From Microstegium vimineum (taxonomy: Eukaryota > Streptophyta > Magnoliopsida > Poales > Poaceae): a stretch of 64,000 bases of DNA. Location: the NCBI GenBank assembly GCA_022036555.1, contig CM039133.1:9951894-10015893 (forward strand), read 5' to 3'. Positions 1 through 13,095 of the stretch are shown one piece after another (within the stretch, counting starts at the first letter, position 1; each line of letters begins with the position of its first letter). The position numbers and the translations under genes were made by a program. Under the pieces are notes generated by a model that saw only the letters and a program-made list of their open reading frames with translations, was not told the DNA's origin and did no database searches.

Positions 1-960
1 GCCATTACCGATCCTCAATCATGGCCTATGCCAGCTCTCCGCCAAGTCCAAGTTGAACGAAATTTCTCTAAGCAGGTAAATCAAGTTTCCACCACCCCCA
101 CCAGCACTCAAGAAAGACTTTCATCTCGAACTAACTCTATCACTCTCTTCCCCTTTTCGTCCCCTACCTCTCCAAACAAGTTTAATTCCTCACTCATATC
201 TCTCGTCATCACACCACTACCCCAGACCGATGACCGACGACCAAAGAAGAAATAGCTCTGCCCAAGATTCTCAGACGCCATATCGGCAGAAAGTAAAATA
301 TAAACTTGAAGCACAACTTGCGAGCGCCGACATACTAGCGCCCAGTCAAAGTACACACACCCCCCACGACAACATAGTCCAAGCGACATTACTACACGCA
401 CCACCGCAAGGTCTGGCCTTCAAGGCGATTCAAGGTCATTTCCTCCTGCCGATAACGATGAAACCTCTTTTCCGCGCCCCGGATGTTCCCCGAGACCATC
501 AAACTACAGTAACTAGAAGACTTTACACAAAAAACCGCAATCTGGGCCGATAGTGAGCCTGCCCAATCAAAGCGCACAAAGAAAGAAATTGCATAAATTC
601 AAGTAAACCGCCACTAAAGAGAAACACAAAGACATCGTTTTGCCTGGAAACCTCTAATGTTGACTCGAAATAGGAGAGCATTCGTCTATGGTCAGAGAAA
701 AATAACCTGCTAGCGGAGCTAAATAAACTTGATGAAGCACTTAACGCTACAGACCCAAAAGAAGTCCCATCTATCCTGACAATCGCTCACTCAAAGCGCT
801 TTACAAGAAGAAACAATGCCAGATGCTCGTTCATGCTAGTTGCCCTTCTAACTAAAGAGAAAGATTAAGCCAACGAGGGCGCTGCCGATGACGATGCTAG
901 GGAGATAGAGAGACAACCAGACCAAATTCCCCGCCTTCGTGCGACTTTCATCCATTCGAA
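1..960 (+). pseudogene. Decayed 3' part of the Tat-element antisense gene (coiled-coil portion)
   Basis: This is a relic of the antisense gene seen complete at 38350-41573 on the other strand. Bases 10-75 match the end of that gene's fourth exon and stop at the same splice donor (AAGCAG then GTAAAT, junction 75/76). Bases 258-960 match its last exon: the segment around 290-325 resembles the start of the coiled-coil exon, and 700-900 keeps the ELxxLDEAL and ADDDAREIE stretches in a broken frame. No frame stays open. The parent element must therefore run on the minus strand here, and its plant-mobile-domain half should lie upstream of the window. The match was made by eye on both DNA and translation. 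Confidence 0.7.
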
Positions 961-2599
961 CCTCCCAGCCTTCATCTCTGTTGTCACCGTAGCGCGTGAC
1001 ATTAAACTACGATGACACCGACTCGTTTTGTATGCATAATGCTAATGCTTTATTAATCCACACGCTAACCACTACATAGACCTCGCCCCGACAACTATTG
1101 CCCACACTCCAACTCCGTGCAATGCCTATAAATCTGTGGTTAGCGCGCAGAGGGGAACGTTTCCCACCCCACACTTATGGTAGTCGCAAAGTCAAAGCCA
1201 AACATCAAGGGCGTCCATAACAATACACTGCAACAAACAATACAATAAACCAATGATCATCAACGACATCAAGACATCATCACTACACAAGAACACCAAC
1301 CACCAAAAAACACATCAATACTCATCATAACTGTGGCAATATGTTTATGCCCTATAGCAACCCTTTTTATAAACCGTGCCATAGGTATTGCACGTTTGCC
1401 ATGATACATTTCATGACATTAATGTTGATTAGCTTGCAACTATTCTTGGTGGCTACTTTGGCAACAAATAATTCTATACAAAGTTGCTATTTCATTTCAT
1501 TGTATTCATGCCACAGTCTCGGTGGGACACAAAGGTTGCTCACCCTTATCTCCGGATGCCAATTTCAAGCGCGTGTCGGTTATACAACTGAATAATACAA
1601 CTGTGGCAATATAACACCTAACCCACGCGCCATAGATACTTAGGTCAACGGATTGTAAGAAGTTTCTCAGGACCATTGCATTAGGTGTTTGGTTATTGCA
1701 ACCGATTCATAAAACGGATACAATATAAAACAAGAATTGTAGCCACACATTTGGTATGTTGCCAATAGATAAGTTGTAAATTGCAACTGAGTGTTTATAG
1801 GCGAGGCAAAATGTAACAAGTTGCCCTTACAGATGTTCTTTTCCTTGCAAATAAATCTCTAGTGAGATGTCGTTGTGATATACTACTATAGGAAACGCGT
1901 AATATAATTAGTGGGCGAGCTTGAGCGAAGGACTAAATAGCCAAGCAAGAGAGGGCCCGGGCGCAATCATCAAACATGCCGCGTCCACACACTGCAGAAC
2001 ATCATCTGATCCTTCTGCCGTTCGTCTCGGGGTTCCGTCTCGCACTTGACATGCGTGACTCCATCGATCGAGCTCCAGACACATCGAGTCAACGGGCATC
2101 GATCAGCGCCGGCAAAAGAGAAAAGAACATCGCCAACACACTACCTACCCCACACCCGACTCCCCACCCCCACCCCCGACCCCCCACCCGCGCGCGCAGA
2201 GCCACTGCTTTGCTAGTGGACGACCGTACGCCGTGATCGACCTGTGCGCACGGGGGGGGGGTGCAACAGCGAAATTAGGTCGCGCGTCCCGGGGATGCAT
2301 TGGCCAATCTGTTGACATCCCGTCTTTTCTATGATCATTCTTGGCATAACATTCTGCTGTACACCTAACATGTGACTCACTGCAGTTAGTATACTTCATG
2401 CAGTATGGCATTGCATACATTTTGCAGTCTTTTTTCTAGGAGGAGATCGAGCTACAAGATATATGGTCATACGGACAATATGGGAACAAAAGTTTTGAAT
2501 GTGCAATGGACAGCTCTGATACCTGTTTTGCAATATCAGAAGTTTCAAGAAAATTTATGACATTACCATATTTGTTGGACAACTAACTACAAAGTGTCC
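961..2599. other. No gene seen; AT-rich DNA with gttgc/tggcaa motifs, then a C-rich tract
   Basis: Nothing recognisable as coding. Between about 1330 and 1830 short motifs of the GTGGCAA/TTGCAAC type recur in both orientations, for example CAACTGTGGCAATAT near 1608 and near 1331. This resembles subterminal repeats of a DNA transposon, but I see no terminal inverted repeats. Bases 2140-2210 are a CCCCAC-rich low-complexity tract, and the open frames there are products of base composition. Confidence 0.4.
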
Positions 2600-4480
2600 A
2601 TCGGTTGCTAGATGTCGTTGCATGGTCTATACAAAACGTTGACGTGAGATTTCACCGACATGTTCTGACCAATCAGTTTGATGTGTGTTTCATCAAAGAC
2701 AGAGAAGTACTCACATATCCTCAGAGTGGCGGGCAAGCTTGGAGGAATCAGTACCGACCCCTGATGCTAGTGAAGGAGACAAGGCAGGTAATCCACCTTC
2801 GCGACTAAGGCCGAGGAGAGACTTGGTTGTAGCATTAATCGAGCTAGTATCACATGTGGAACATCAAACCAGAGTGCAGATGAAGAGCCAAATGAGCGTG
2901 ACAAGAATTCTTCTAATAAAATTACACAAGACAGGCAAAAAAGGCTATCCCAGGCTGCCAAGGATGCTACTAACTAAGTGTTTCTTTTATTGTGAGAACT
3001 CGTTAGCAGATTAAGTGCAAGCATGGTATGAGTAACGCTTGCTTGAGGAAAATCTTACCTCTGTTCTCGAACTTGTGCTACCTGAAGACAACTTTGGTCC
3101 CAAACACATTGAAGAAATGCAAAGTGTGAGTTCGAGATCTAGGACTGGACTATGACAAAGATACACGCTTGTGAGATGATTATGTACTATATTTTGGAAG
3201 GAAAATGATATTAAAAAAAAGGACAAATTCCAGTATAGTGATGATCTAGGTGAAAGGATGATGTAGGTGGAGCAAAAGGGAGGGATGACGATACTAGTGA
3301 CACACCATGGGAAAGATACACCAAAGCTGAAAAGCGTTTTTCCACGTACAGAAATCCCTAAACGTTAATTTCCCACGACATACTCCTCGGACCGCGAGCT
3401 GTGAGAGAGCGTGCATATAGCGTGAGATGAACGCGCCACGGTCAACGGAGATGAGATGCCACAAGGAAAAAGCACATTCTGCCTAGTGTCATGGCAGAAT
3501 GCATCACCCAGCAGGCTCCCCCGGCATGGAAGCAAGTGGAAAGAGAAATACTCTCAGTGGTTTTCAAAGGACCGTTCGTAATTGTTCGCGCCAGCAGCCA
3601 TTCCAGACGTGATTCAATAGCGCTTCACTGGATGACATAAGCACAACATACACGACTTGCCTGTGATCAATATCCCATACAATTATGCCCCGCCTTGGTT
3701 TGTGTATGAACTCACAACCGTTATTTGGAATCATGTCGTGTTGGTTCGCAGACCCAAGTCTCCTGGAGCGACAAGTATTGAGTATACTTCCGGCGCCCCC
3801 ACCATAGATGCGCTACACAGCGAGCTTGGGACGCATGGTGTGAGAGTAACATGGGATGCGAATCAGATAAAGATGAATTTTATTTTATGCTTCATGTCAT
3901 ACTTCTAACTTTGGAACAAATCAATGATATTATCCTGACATATGCTATGTTTCAAATACATGGTTGAAAAGCACCAAACATGAAAGTTTGCATAGTCATA
4001 AAAGGCTCACCAAAGGACAACAGATTTCACTTGTGGCACTCAACAATGTGGTTACCAAAAGCATTGAACTTACAATGAAATGGCAATCGATGCACACTTT
4101 TCTGCCAACGGATACATGTTGGCGCAAGAGAAACAAGGTAAGCTTTAGTAACAGAACGGAAAATAGGGGATACCCTCCTTACGCCCATTGCGAGCCCACA
4201 AGTGATGCCAAACAGTTTAATCTATTTGAGGCAAGTGGGTTCTTTGGGAAAGCGCAACACAAGAAAATAGGAAGCGCAACGGACAGAAGACACACAAGAT
4301 GGCACAGATTGGAGGAAGAAGGTATTACACTTACATACTTGCCTTATTGGACTCGAGTTGCTTATAAGGCATAATTTGGATGTGATGCACATTGAGAAGT
4401 CAACATTCTGTGAGAGCATTTTTGGGAACTTTGCTCAAAATTGATGGGTAAATGTAAAGGGAAAATGAGAAGGCCCCAGA
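2600..4480. other. Unassigned sequence, normal base quality
   Basis: Several short open frames exist (for example 2685-3014 and 3964-4374 on plus), but none shows a domain or motif I recognise and none is supported by paired splice sites. The text looks like ordinary unique or old repeat DNA, in contrast to the homopolymer-rich stretch that begins at about 4480. Confidence 0.35.
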
Positions 4481-6855
4481 CATAAAAAAGTATTGGTAAG
4501 GAAGGATCAACAACTTTGATGGAAATCGAAAATAACATGCCTTTGCCCCCAAACTTGTACAATTTATCTAGGTTTCCAAAAAAATTTTTTATCATTTTTT
4601 CTAGAAGAAGTAAGTGCCTTTTTTGCCTCCAATATAAAGGGGATGAGTTGCCCTAAAATGTTTAAAAGTTTCGGCCCTTAAAAAAAACTCAGAAAACCAT
4701 TTATTCTACAGAATTGTTACCTTTGATGTACGCTTCTTTTTGCCAGAAGATGTTGTGGTCCCATAAATTGACCCTTATGGGTTCTTCAATGAAAATTTTT
4801 CAAAGGATTTAAAAACTGCTGACAATCTTTAATAAGCTTAGCATTCGACAAGGAACATTTTGTCCCTTTTGAAGGTTTCCCCCATTGTTTTTTTTTTTGA
4901 CATCATGACATTTCCCGTTCATTAGCTGAAGAGCAAAAACTAGGAGGTCCTTGAGCTTTAGGGGGGGATTTACCCGGGTTGAAAGATATTTACACACTGA
5001 AAGGCTATTTTAAATGAACAAAGCGAAATCCTGAAGGGCTCGATAGCGGGGGATATATCTTCTGGGAGGGCTTGACGTTTTGCTCTCTTTCTTATTATTT
5101 TTATACCAAACAAATTTAAAGTTATCGTCTAAAGTGCCGTTGTAGATGAGCCACCACGGGGCTCAGCGTATTTAGCGAGGGTTGATACAACAAAAAGGGT
5201 CGTTTTGGAGGAAAATTGACAAGAAGATTTATTGAAGATAAGGCACAACTTTGCAACCAACTGTAGGGCCAGACAAGGGTTGTTTAAGTCCATATATATT
5301 TTTGTTTTCATCAAAGATTGTTTTTTATTACATAAGTATAATTTCTAAATATTTGAATATTGTTACAATAATGCAACATGACATATTTAAAAAACTCAGG
5401 GAAGCTGGCATAAAAACCTTAAAAACGACACAAAAAAAAGCAATTTATAGATGGTTTTAAAGGGGAAAGTTATAGTTTAATTAATTTTAATTTTGTATTT
5501 CAGGACATGTGTGTTATTTCCAAATGTAGTTTAATTATATATTTGCATTGTTGTTTTCAGACACCAACAAATTAAGGGAAAGGGTTTAAATTATGATGTC
5601 TTTTTCATCACTTTCTAAAGGACCGGGCCCGAGCCCGTTTTTCCCTAGAATTTATCAAAGGTTTTCTGTTTCGAGCAACTTTTAAAAAGAAAAAAACCCG
5701 GGCACGAAAAAAGTGGAATTTGTGTGAAGGGGAGGCAACACCGCAAATGACATGGTATGGAGTATAAAAAAATAATTGCTCTTCATTCAGAAGAAAGGGA
5801 AGTTTTTTGTTTGATGTGACTCGTACAAGTCCACTGCATCTACAGCAAAGAAAAGGAAAAAAAAAGGGTCATATGGGTTTTCGACATCGTAATAGCTTTT
5901 TCGATATTTTTTTTCTGACCCCACATATTGCAACACAAGATGAACTAGTTTTAAATCGACATACCAAACAAACCTCAAATTTTTCTTTTTCGCAACGAAG
6001 CCTAGGAATTTGTTTTCCATCCAAAATCAAGGAAAAAATACGTGACAGGGGCATTTTCCATGCTGAATGGGTTCAAGACATATTTATTACCACCCCCAAC
6101 GTATGGATTTGGTCAAGTTGGGGGAGAACAGGATTTGGAAGCTCTACTGGATTCAAGGTTTTATTCCACAAACGATTGGGCCCAACCGTTTCCTTAACCC
6201 CAATTTAATTTAGCAAAAGGGGGATGCAGAAAGGGCCCATGATGTAGATGAAGAAAAAAATTTTGATGATTTGGGGCATTGCACCACTACAACGTTTTTG
6301 ATCCCCAGGAGGGGGATGATTTCTTTTTTTTAAAAAATATTTTATTATAGCAGAAAATACTGTATTAAGAAAATGATTTTTTCCCTTTATGTGGTTTTAA
6401 CTTGCATATTCATGTATTATGGCTCGGTTTTTAAAATTTCTATTCAGTATTATGCTAGGTTTTTATTTCATTACCTTTCTATAATTTACTTATAAAAAAA
6501 AGAATCCCAATATAACTTTCCCAAAAAAGATCGACAACAAAATTAAAAATTTAACCGAATAAAAAAGATAAAAATTATATAAAAAATAATTTAAGAGGGG
6601 TTACCCCAGTACTTAACTAATTAAATGCTTAACAAAAAAAGTACTTAACTAATTAGACAATGCTTAAGTCATGCACCTAGAACAAACCCTCCTGCTTAAA
6701 GAGCATTTGTTGACATCCACTATCCTAGTTAATTGCCAACGGGGGGGGAAGAAGAGCCCAGGGGGAAGGTCGTTCAAAAACTGTCTTCAGGGGGACACGA
6801 ATGTTTCTTTTCTTCAAATTTCCCCAAGGTGTCCGGGGCCCTTAGCATATTATAT
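4480..6855. other. Low-quality stretch, content not identified
   Basis: The sequence is crowded with runs of A, T, G or C. Open frames are short and composition-driven. The same texture continues through the LTR at 6856-10648, where a clean copy elsewhere in the window shows that base errors and collapsed or expanded runs are frequent. I therefore do not interpret frames in this interval. Bases 6330-6660 are very AT-rich. Confidence 0.5.
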
Positions 6856-9800
6856 TGTCCAACCCAAATTTTAAGGACGAAAAAAGGATCATAACATTAA
6901 TGTGCCCAGGAATATTCCACCTAAGTTCACAATTACAATACCATCACAGAGTTTAAACATAACAACATATATCCATTTCAAAGTAAATAAAAAAGAAAAA
7001 AACCCAATTCTTGTGGCACCATTCCACAGGGAAAGGTCACTGGTTGACCAACCCTAGAAGTCTTCGGAAACTCCTCATACCTCCAGCTTCTGTTCCCCAA
7101 ATTTCCCGGTTTTTAAATCCAAAAATTTTAAAAGAAAACAACGGAGTCCCTTTCGTACTCACCCAGGACCCAGTTTTAAATTAAAACCAAAAGGCAAACA
7201 CTCCCTTACGAAAATTTACCCACTTTTAGTTTGGTAAAAGTTTTATAACAAAAAATTATAAAGAAGGCTTAAAGCCCCAATAACCCCAAATTTACCCCCC
7301 ACTTCCAAATCTTAGACCAAACACATCATTAAAAGTTGACAACAGGAACATAATTTTGATCATAAATTTAATTATCCTTCGTTTTCCCGGGGCCCTCGTG
7401 CCCGGACCCCGGCAAAAATTTTCATTTTAAAAAACACTCTGCAATTTTGTGCAACCTTACCCGTGAGTGGGAAAGGGCCCCGATTGCCGGGTTAATTACT
7501 CCATAAAACCCCGCCAAGGATGGGGGGGGTTTCACTATGAAACTTCCTTAGTATCCTCAAACAAGATTGGGGGCCGCTAGTTTGGGAAAGGGGGCAAATA
7601 CCCCCCCCTTTCCCTTCCGAGTAGCCCTAACACCCGCACCCTTTAAAAACTCAAACTCGGAAAAGGGGCCCCGGAACCTATAAAAACAACCTGGGCAAAC
7701 CAAAATTTTGCCCTTCGGGGTAACCGCTAAAAGCTTAAAAAGAGCCTCCCAAACTAAGTTAAAAATCAAGACCCTGTAGCCCCACGGAAAGGCACTGTTT
7801 AAAAACCCAAACTTTTCCAACAAATGATAATTAAAAGGGGTTTTTTTCCCATGCCCCCCTAACAAGATCACCATTCATTCATAGCATTTCACATTTTGGC
7901 AGGAAAACCAAAATATCATTTATGTAAAGCACTAACCCCATCTACCCATATGCATAACCCCCTAGGAGTCAAGGTAAAGGGGTTTTAACTCTAGGAAATT
8001 TAAAATACGGGGATCAAATTAACACATGCACATGAAATGATAATTTTAATGAAAAAGGATAACAAGGGAAATCCCATGCTATAATTCCTTGGGTTCTCAA
8101 AGCCTCTGGTCAAAACTCTCCCCGATCAAAAAACCTTTTTTTGATCCCCCAACAAACTCCTCACTGCCTGAAAAATCGATCAAGACATTGCAACAACAAA
8201 ACCCATTCCAATTTCATACATACAAAACAAACAAGACTATTTTTGAACAGTAAACCAAATCACTAAAACAAAAGTAAAAGGTTTATAAAAAGAAATCAAC
8301 CAAATTTCAAAAAACATTTTTTAAAAACCAATTTCCAAAAGAAAATCGGAAATTTTAAAACCAAAAAATTTAAAAAAAAACTGGTTCTCTAGGAAACATT
8401 TTTAGTTTGACTTTTCATTGAAAAATTAAAAAAAAATTTAAAACATGAACAACAGATGTTTACATGTGATAAATTTATTAAAAACCTAAACAAAAAAAAC
8501 CTCGAATCGTCCAAACGGAGGGTTAAAAAAAAACTTTTTAAACAAATTTAAGCAGTGGGAAAAACTGTAAAAAATCCCGATTCCATTTTTTAGGTAAACC
8601 GAGGGAAAGGATAGTTTCCCCGGAAACCCCAAAAAACGTAAACCCCGAAAACGCCAGCGTGGGGACCGGGGGCCGGTGTCCCCCCCAGGGGGCGGGCCCC
8701 CCCCCGCGGGCGGGGGCCCGGGGACTTTTTTAAAAAAAAGGGTCCCCCCCCCCCCCAAGGAAGGCCCCAAAGCCCCGGGGGACCGGCCCCAAACTTTTCG
8801 GTTTCCCCCCGTCCCCGTGGACCGGGGTGCATTTCCCCTTCGGGGATCTAACCCCCCCCCCGCCAACCCCTCCCAAACCCCGCGCAAATCCAAAGGGGGA
8901 GGGGAGGGGGAAAGGCGGCCCTTAGCGAGGACCCGGGCCCCGGCGGGGGCCATGACAGAGCCCGGGGGTCGCCCGGGTTCCACCGAAAAGCTCGTTTCCC
9001 TTTCCTTTAAATTTTTGTACGCGATTGCATGGGAAGAGAAAGGGGGGGCCAAAGGGGAAGCCCTGGGGTACTCGTTTTTTTTACCCCGGGGAGCAACAAG
9101 GCCGCGCCATGGTTCCCCCCCCCGCTGCTCTCTCGCGGCGAACCGGAGGACTCTTCCCCCACCCCCCCCGCCCGGTTTTAAAAAAAAACGCAAAGAAACA
9201 AACTACAGTTCGTGCGAGGCGAGGTAGGTCCCGGGTGGACCAAAACCCCGGGTTGCCGGGGCATAGCCTCCCGGCAAGCGCCAAGGTCGAAAAACGCCAT
9301 TCGGGGCGTGCGGCGGCGAAACAGCGCCGGGAGGTCATTTGAAGGCCTAGGGGACGTGCGGGTGACGTGCGATACTCGGGGTGCTGGGGATAAGACAGAG
9401 TGCCCACCAAATGGGGGTTTGGCCAAAAGGCGGCCCCCATTGCCCCCCCGGTCCTCGGTTGGCAATGGATTTAGGGCATTTTATGGTCTAATTGCCCCGG
9501 AAATAAGGGGAGGGGGGGGAGGGAAGGGGGAGGGGGGGGAAGGGCGAAGCTCCCGGGGTTTTTTGGGGGAGGGGGGAAGGTTTGCTCGGGCGGCCGGGGG
9601 CCCCCCCCGGACGCGGAACCGGGCCCCCGGTGCCCCCCCGCGGCGCCCAGAGCCCGCGTCACGACGTCGGGGGGCGGGGGGGGCCCAAGCCCCGGGACCC
9701 CAGAGAGAGGGGTTAGGCCGGGAGCCGCGGGGATTTCCCGCGGTCCCCCGGAAAGGGCCACTCCAACCCAAAAAAGAGGGGTTTAAGTTTTTCCGGGTTT

Positions 9801-10648
9801 GAAGCTTTTTTTTCCCGCACAACAAAAAACCAACGGGGGGCGGCTTCGGCGGAAAGTGGGGGAGCTAAGGGGAAAAAGGGGGGGAAACGCGGGGCCCCCC
9901 CCTTTTTTCTGCTTAAGGGGGGAGAGAGGGGGGCGTGCTTTTTTGCTGGCCAGATTTTCGAGGGCGAGATGGGGAGTGGGAGGGGGAGACGCGTGCGGTG
10001 GTTGCCGTCCGCAGGCGCGTCCGCACAGCGTCCGAATTCCGCGGGGGGAAAGGGAGGGCCTGCCCGAAAGGGGCCAAGCGCAGAGAAGAGAGAAGAGGAT
10101 GAGGGGGGGGCGGTTGCGGGTCCGCTCCCTCGTCCGAGGCAACAGGGGCGGCGCGTTCGAGACGTGCGGGAAAGGAAGGGGCCCCCCCCCCCCCCCCGAC
10201 CCCATTTCCCGGGGAGGGAGAAGGAGAGGGGATCGGCCCCCGACATTTAAGGACCCTGCGGGGTTATGAGAGGGGGGGGGGGGGTGGAAAACCCCCCCCC
10301 TAGGCCCCGGGAGGAGGGAAAGGGAAAGGGAGTGGGGCCTCCCAAAGGTACGGGGGCCGGGAAAAGAAAGAAAGAGAGAAAGGGGTCAAGCCCCATTTTT
10401 CCCCCCCCCTTTTTTTTTTTTTTTCCTTTTCCAAATTCATTTCCAAAACAAATTTGAAACCTTTGAAATTGAGTTTTTGTAAATTTCAAACACAAGTAAA
10501 ATTGCAACTGCATGAATGAAACACATGTTGCATTCCCAGAATAATTTTATTTTGCAAGAATTTTAAAAATTCCCTAATGATCTCCCCTCCTCTATTAAAA
10601 ACATTTTCTATCATTTGAAAATTTAAAACCAAAAAAATTGGTGTTACA
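6856..10648 (-). repeat. Del/Tekay-like Ty3 LTR, minus orientation (3' LTR of the remnant)
   Basis: Read on the minus strand the LTR starts TGTAACACC at 10648 and ends at 6856 with a degraded GGGTGTGACA-type terminus. Most of it is an error-laden inverted copy of 13096-16212: the CTTACATAAATGATA-like region at 7920-7960, the GCGCCATGG cluster near 9105 and the CCCCGCGGAATTC region near 10035 all pair with the clean arm. The minus-strand integrase frame and a purine tract (AATGGGGGG) at 10650-10670 lie just before its start, which is the order expected for a 3' LTR. Length (about 3.8 kb) fits the long LTRs of Del/Tekay chromoviruses. It is flanked on the left by TATAT (6851-6855). Confidence 0.75.
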
Positions 10649-13095
10649 ATTCCAACCCCCCATTAAAAGGGAAAATTTGGGCCTCGAGAAATTTAAAACA
10701 CTTACCCAAAAAAAGCTGAAATAAGATTTCTCAGATCTTTTTCTCTTCCCATGTTGTTTCGTCTTTTAAAAACCCTTCCACTGAACTTTGCAAATCTTTA
10801 TAACATGGCCCCTCGTAAACCTTTCTGCCGGGTTTTCCAAGATTCCTTGGGGAATCTTTAAGGATTAATCCCCCCTTATGGTAAAGCCCTTCCCAGAGGG
10901 GTTGCTCCTCCGTACCCCAACACTCTTCCACTGAGATACGTTTGGAAAAACCCCCATGTACCCCTGACAGGGGTTTTCCCCTACCCCCAACTATCCAAAC
11001 CCCTCCCAAAGTCTCACGAATTTTTTAAAGGGCCAACATATCTTTGGGGGGGTAAAACTTTCCTTTCAAAAAAAACCCCCCAACCCCTTTAAAACTCCAT
11101 CGGAGACACTTTCAGTATCACCTAACCCCCCCTCCGAACGACAGACCTCTTCTGCGGGGGGTTCCTGCTACTCTTGGGCCAAAGGGTTTGGTTTTTTCCC
11201 CAACTTTATTCTTTTTATTTTTTCTCAACTGTTCTTCTGCTCTCGAGACCCCTAGGGCCAAAAACCCCCTTGGCTCTCGTTTTTGGGTTCCCCGAACAAA
11301 GGAGTTTTTTTGCACTTGCTCCCTACAAGGGCCTTTAAATTTTGGGGGCCATCTTCAGACCCATTTTGATAGCTGTTTGTTTTTTTATGAAAACTCAGCA
11401 TAGTAAGCTTTTATCCAACTGGGACCAAAGTTGTAGCACCATGCCCTCAACATGGCCCTTTTAGAATTGATTTTTCCTTTCTGTTGGAAACCCTCAGCTG
11501 TGGAAGATAAGTTGTAAAGAAAGTCAATTTTGTTCCCAGGTTCTGTAACTTCTGCCAAACGTTGATTGAATTGAGTTACCCCCTCAGATTTCAATTTTCT
11601 TTGGAACTCCCTGTAAACACACTATCCTTTCATAATAGTTCTGCTAGTCTTGCACCTGAGTAATTCGTCTTCACTGGTAAGCAGTGAGCCAACTTTAGTC
11701 AAGCGGTCCACGATTACCCAGATCGAGTCATATCCTCTTGTGTACCTGGTAATCCGACTAATAGTCCATTCCCACTCTTCCCATTTCCACTCAGGGGATT
11801 TCACTAGGCCTGGAGTAAACCGCTCGGGTCTTTTGGTGTTCTGCCTTTACTCTCTTTGACATGTGTCACACAGAGGCCACATATTCTGCTACATCCCTTT
11901 TTAATCCAATACACCAATACTTTTCCTTTAGATCTAGGTACATCTTAGTTACTTCCAGGATGTATAGAGTAAGATGAATCATGTGCTTCTTGAAGTATGG
12001 CATCACGGATAGATTTTTACTTCGGGAACCATATTCTCTTTCCAAACCACAAAGTTCCATCATCATCCATCCTGAAACCTGGTGCTTTTCCTAGCACTAT
12101 ATTCTCTGCAATTTCTTTCAGTCTCGGATCTTCCAACTGACCCTTGCGTATCCTGTCCACGGGTGGGTTCTATGGTTATCTCCATGTAATTAAGGGTAAA
12201 TCCCAGAATTAAGAGATTCCATATTAGCACACAATTCGCAGGCATAAGCTTCATTCTTAAAGCATTAGCAAACTCTTCCTCCCGCCAGTCTGCATCGGCC
12301 ACTACTTGGCCAACCTGGATTTGATAATGTATCTTCCAACTCATAAACTTTGATCAACTCGATGCCAACGGCGCTCGAATCAGATTCAGATCTGACTGAG
12401 TGAAAATAATATTTCAAACTCTTATGATCTGTATAGAATATCACACTTATGCCCTATTAGATAATGTCTCCATATTCTTTAGGGCATGTACCACTGCCAG
12501 CCAACCCCAAGTCATGAGTAGGGTAATTCAGCTCGTGCTCCCTCAATTGCCTGGATGCATATGCCACAACTTTTTTTCCCTTCTTGCATAACACACATCC
12601 AACGCCAAGACGAGAGGCATCACAGTAGATTGAGAAACTCTTGTTCAGATCTGGTAAAGTCCAGTACTGGGGTTGTGGTCAACCTTTTCTTCCACTCTTC
12701 AAATGTGGTTTGACATTTATCAGACCACACAAACTTGGCACTTTCTCTAGCAGAGCTTCGATTGGTTTTGCTAGCTTGAAAACCCTCCTATAGTATCCTG
12801 CTAAACCCAGGAAACTATGGATTTTTCAGTAACATTGGTTGGAGGTGTTCCAGTTAGAACATCTCGCACCTTACTTGGGTCTACTGCTAAAACCCCCCCA
12901 TTAGAGACCACGTTGACCCAAGAAAGACACTTCTTCTTAACCAAAACTCACATTTTACTTCTCTTGGCATACAGCTGATTTTCTATGAGCTTTTGCAAAA
13001 CCATCCTCATAGATGTTCAGCATGTTCTTTTGTTTTAGAGAAGACTAGATATCATCTATGAACACTACCACAAACTTGTCCAAAAATTCCATGAA
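10649..13095 (-). pseudogene. Ty3 chromovirus pol remnant: RT end, RNase H, integrase, C-terminal region
   Basis: Minus strand, read from 13095 down. 13090-13030 carries the RT segment with FIDDI, corresponding to the YxDD box. 12830-12420 keeps a SFLGLAGYYRR-like motif followed by RT-RNase H sequence ([30 protein letters not shown]). 12060-11880 resembles the integrase zinc-finger approach (TKMYLDLKEKYWCIGLKRD). 11800-11640 is the integrase core start (PEWKWEEWEW, YDSIWVIVDRLTKV). 11590-11390 is the distal core with a YYAEFS motif, and 11010-10730 looks like the C-terminal region (ETTWEE). Gag, protease and the first half of RT are gone: RT joins LTR sequence directly at about 13095. Many frameshifts and stops; the part below 11400 is also poorly polished. 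Confidence 0.8.

Noticed and set aside
8486..10269. Long open frames on both strands (up to about 235 codons)
   Set aside because: They lie in a GC-rich, homopolymer-corrupted LTR; the clean inverted copy at 13096-16212 does not preserve them.
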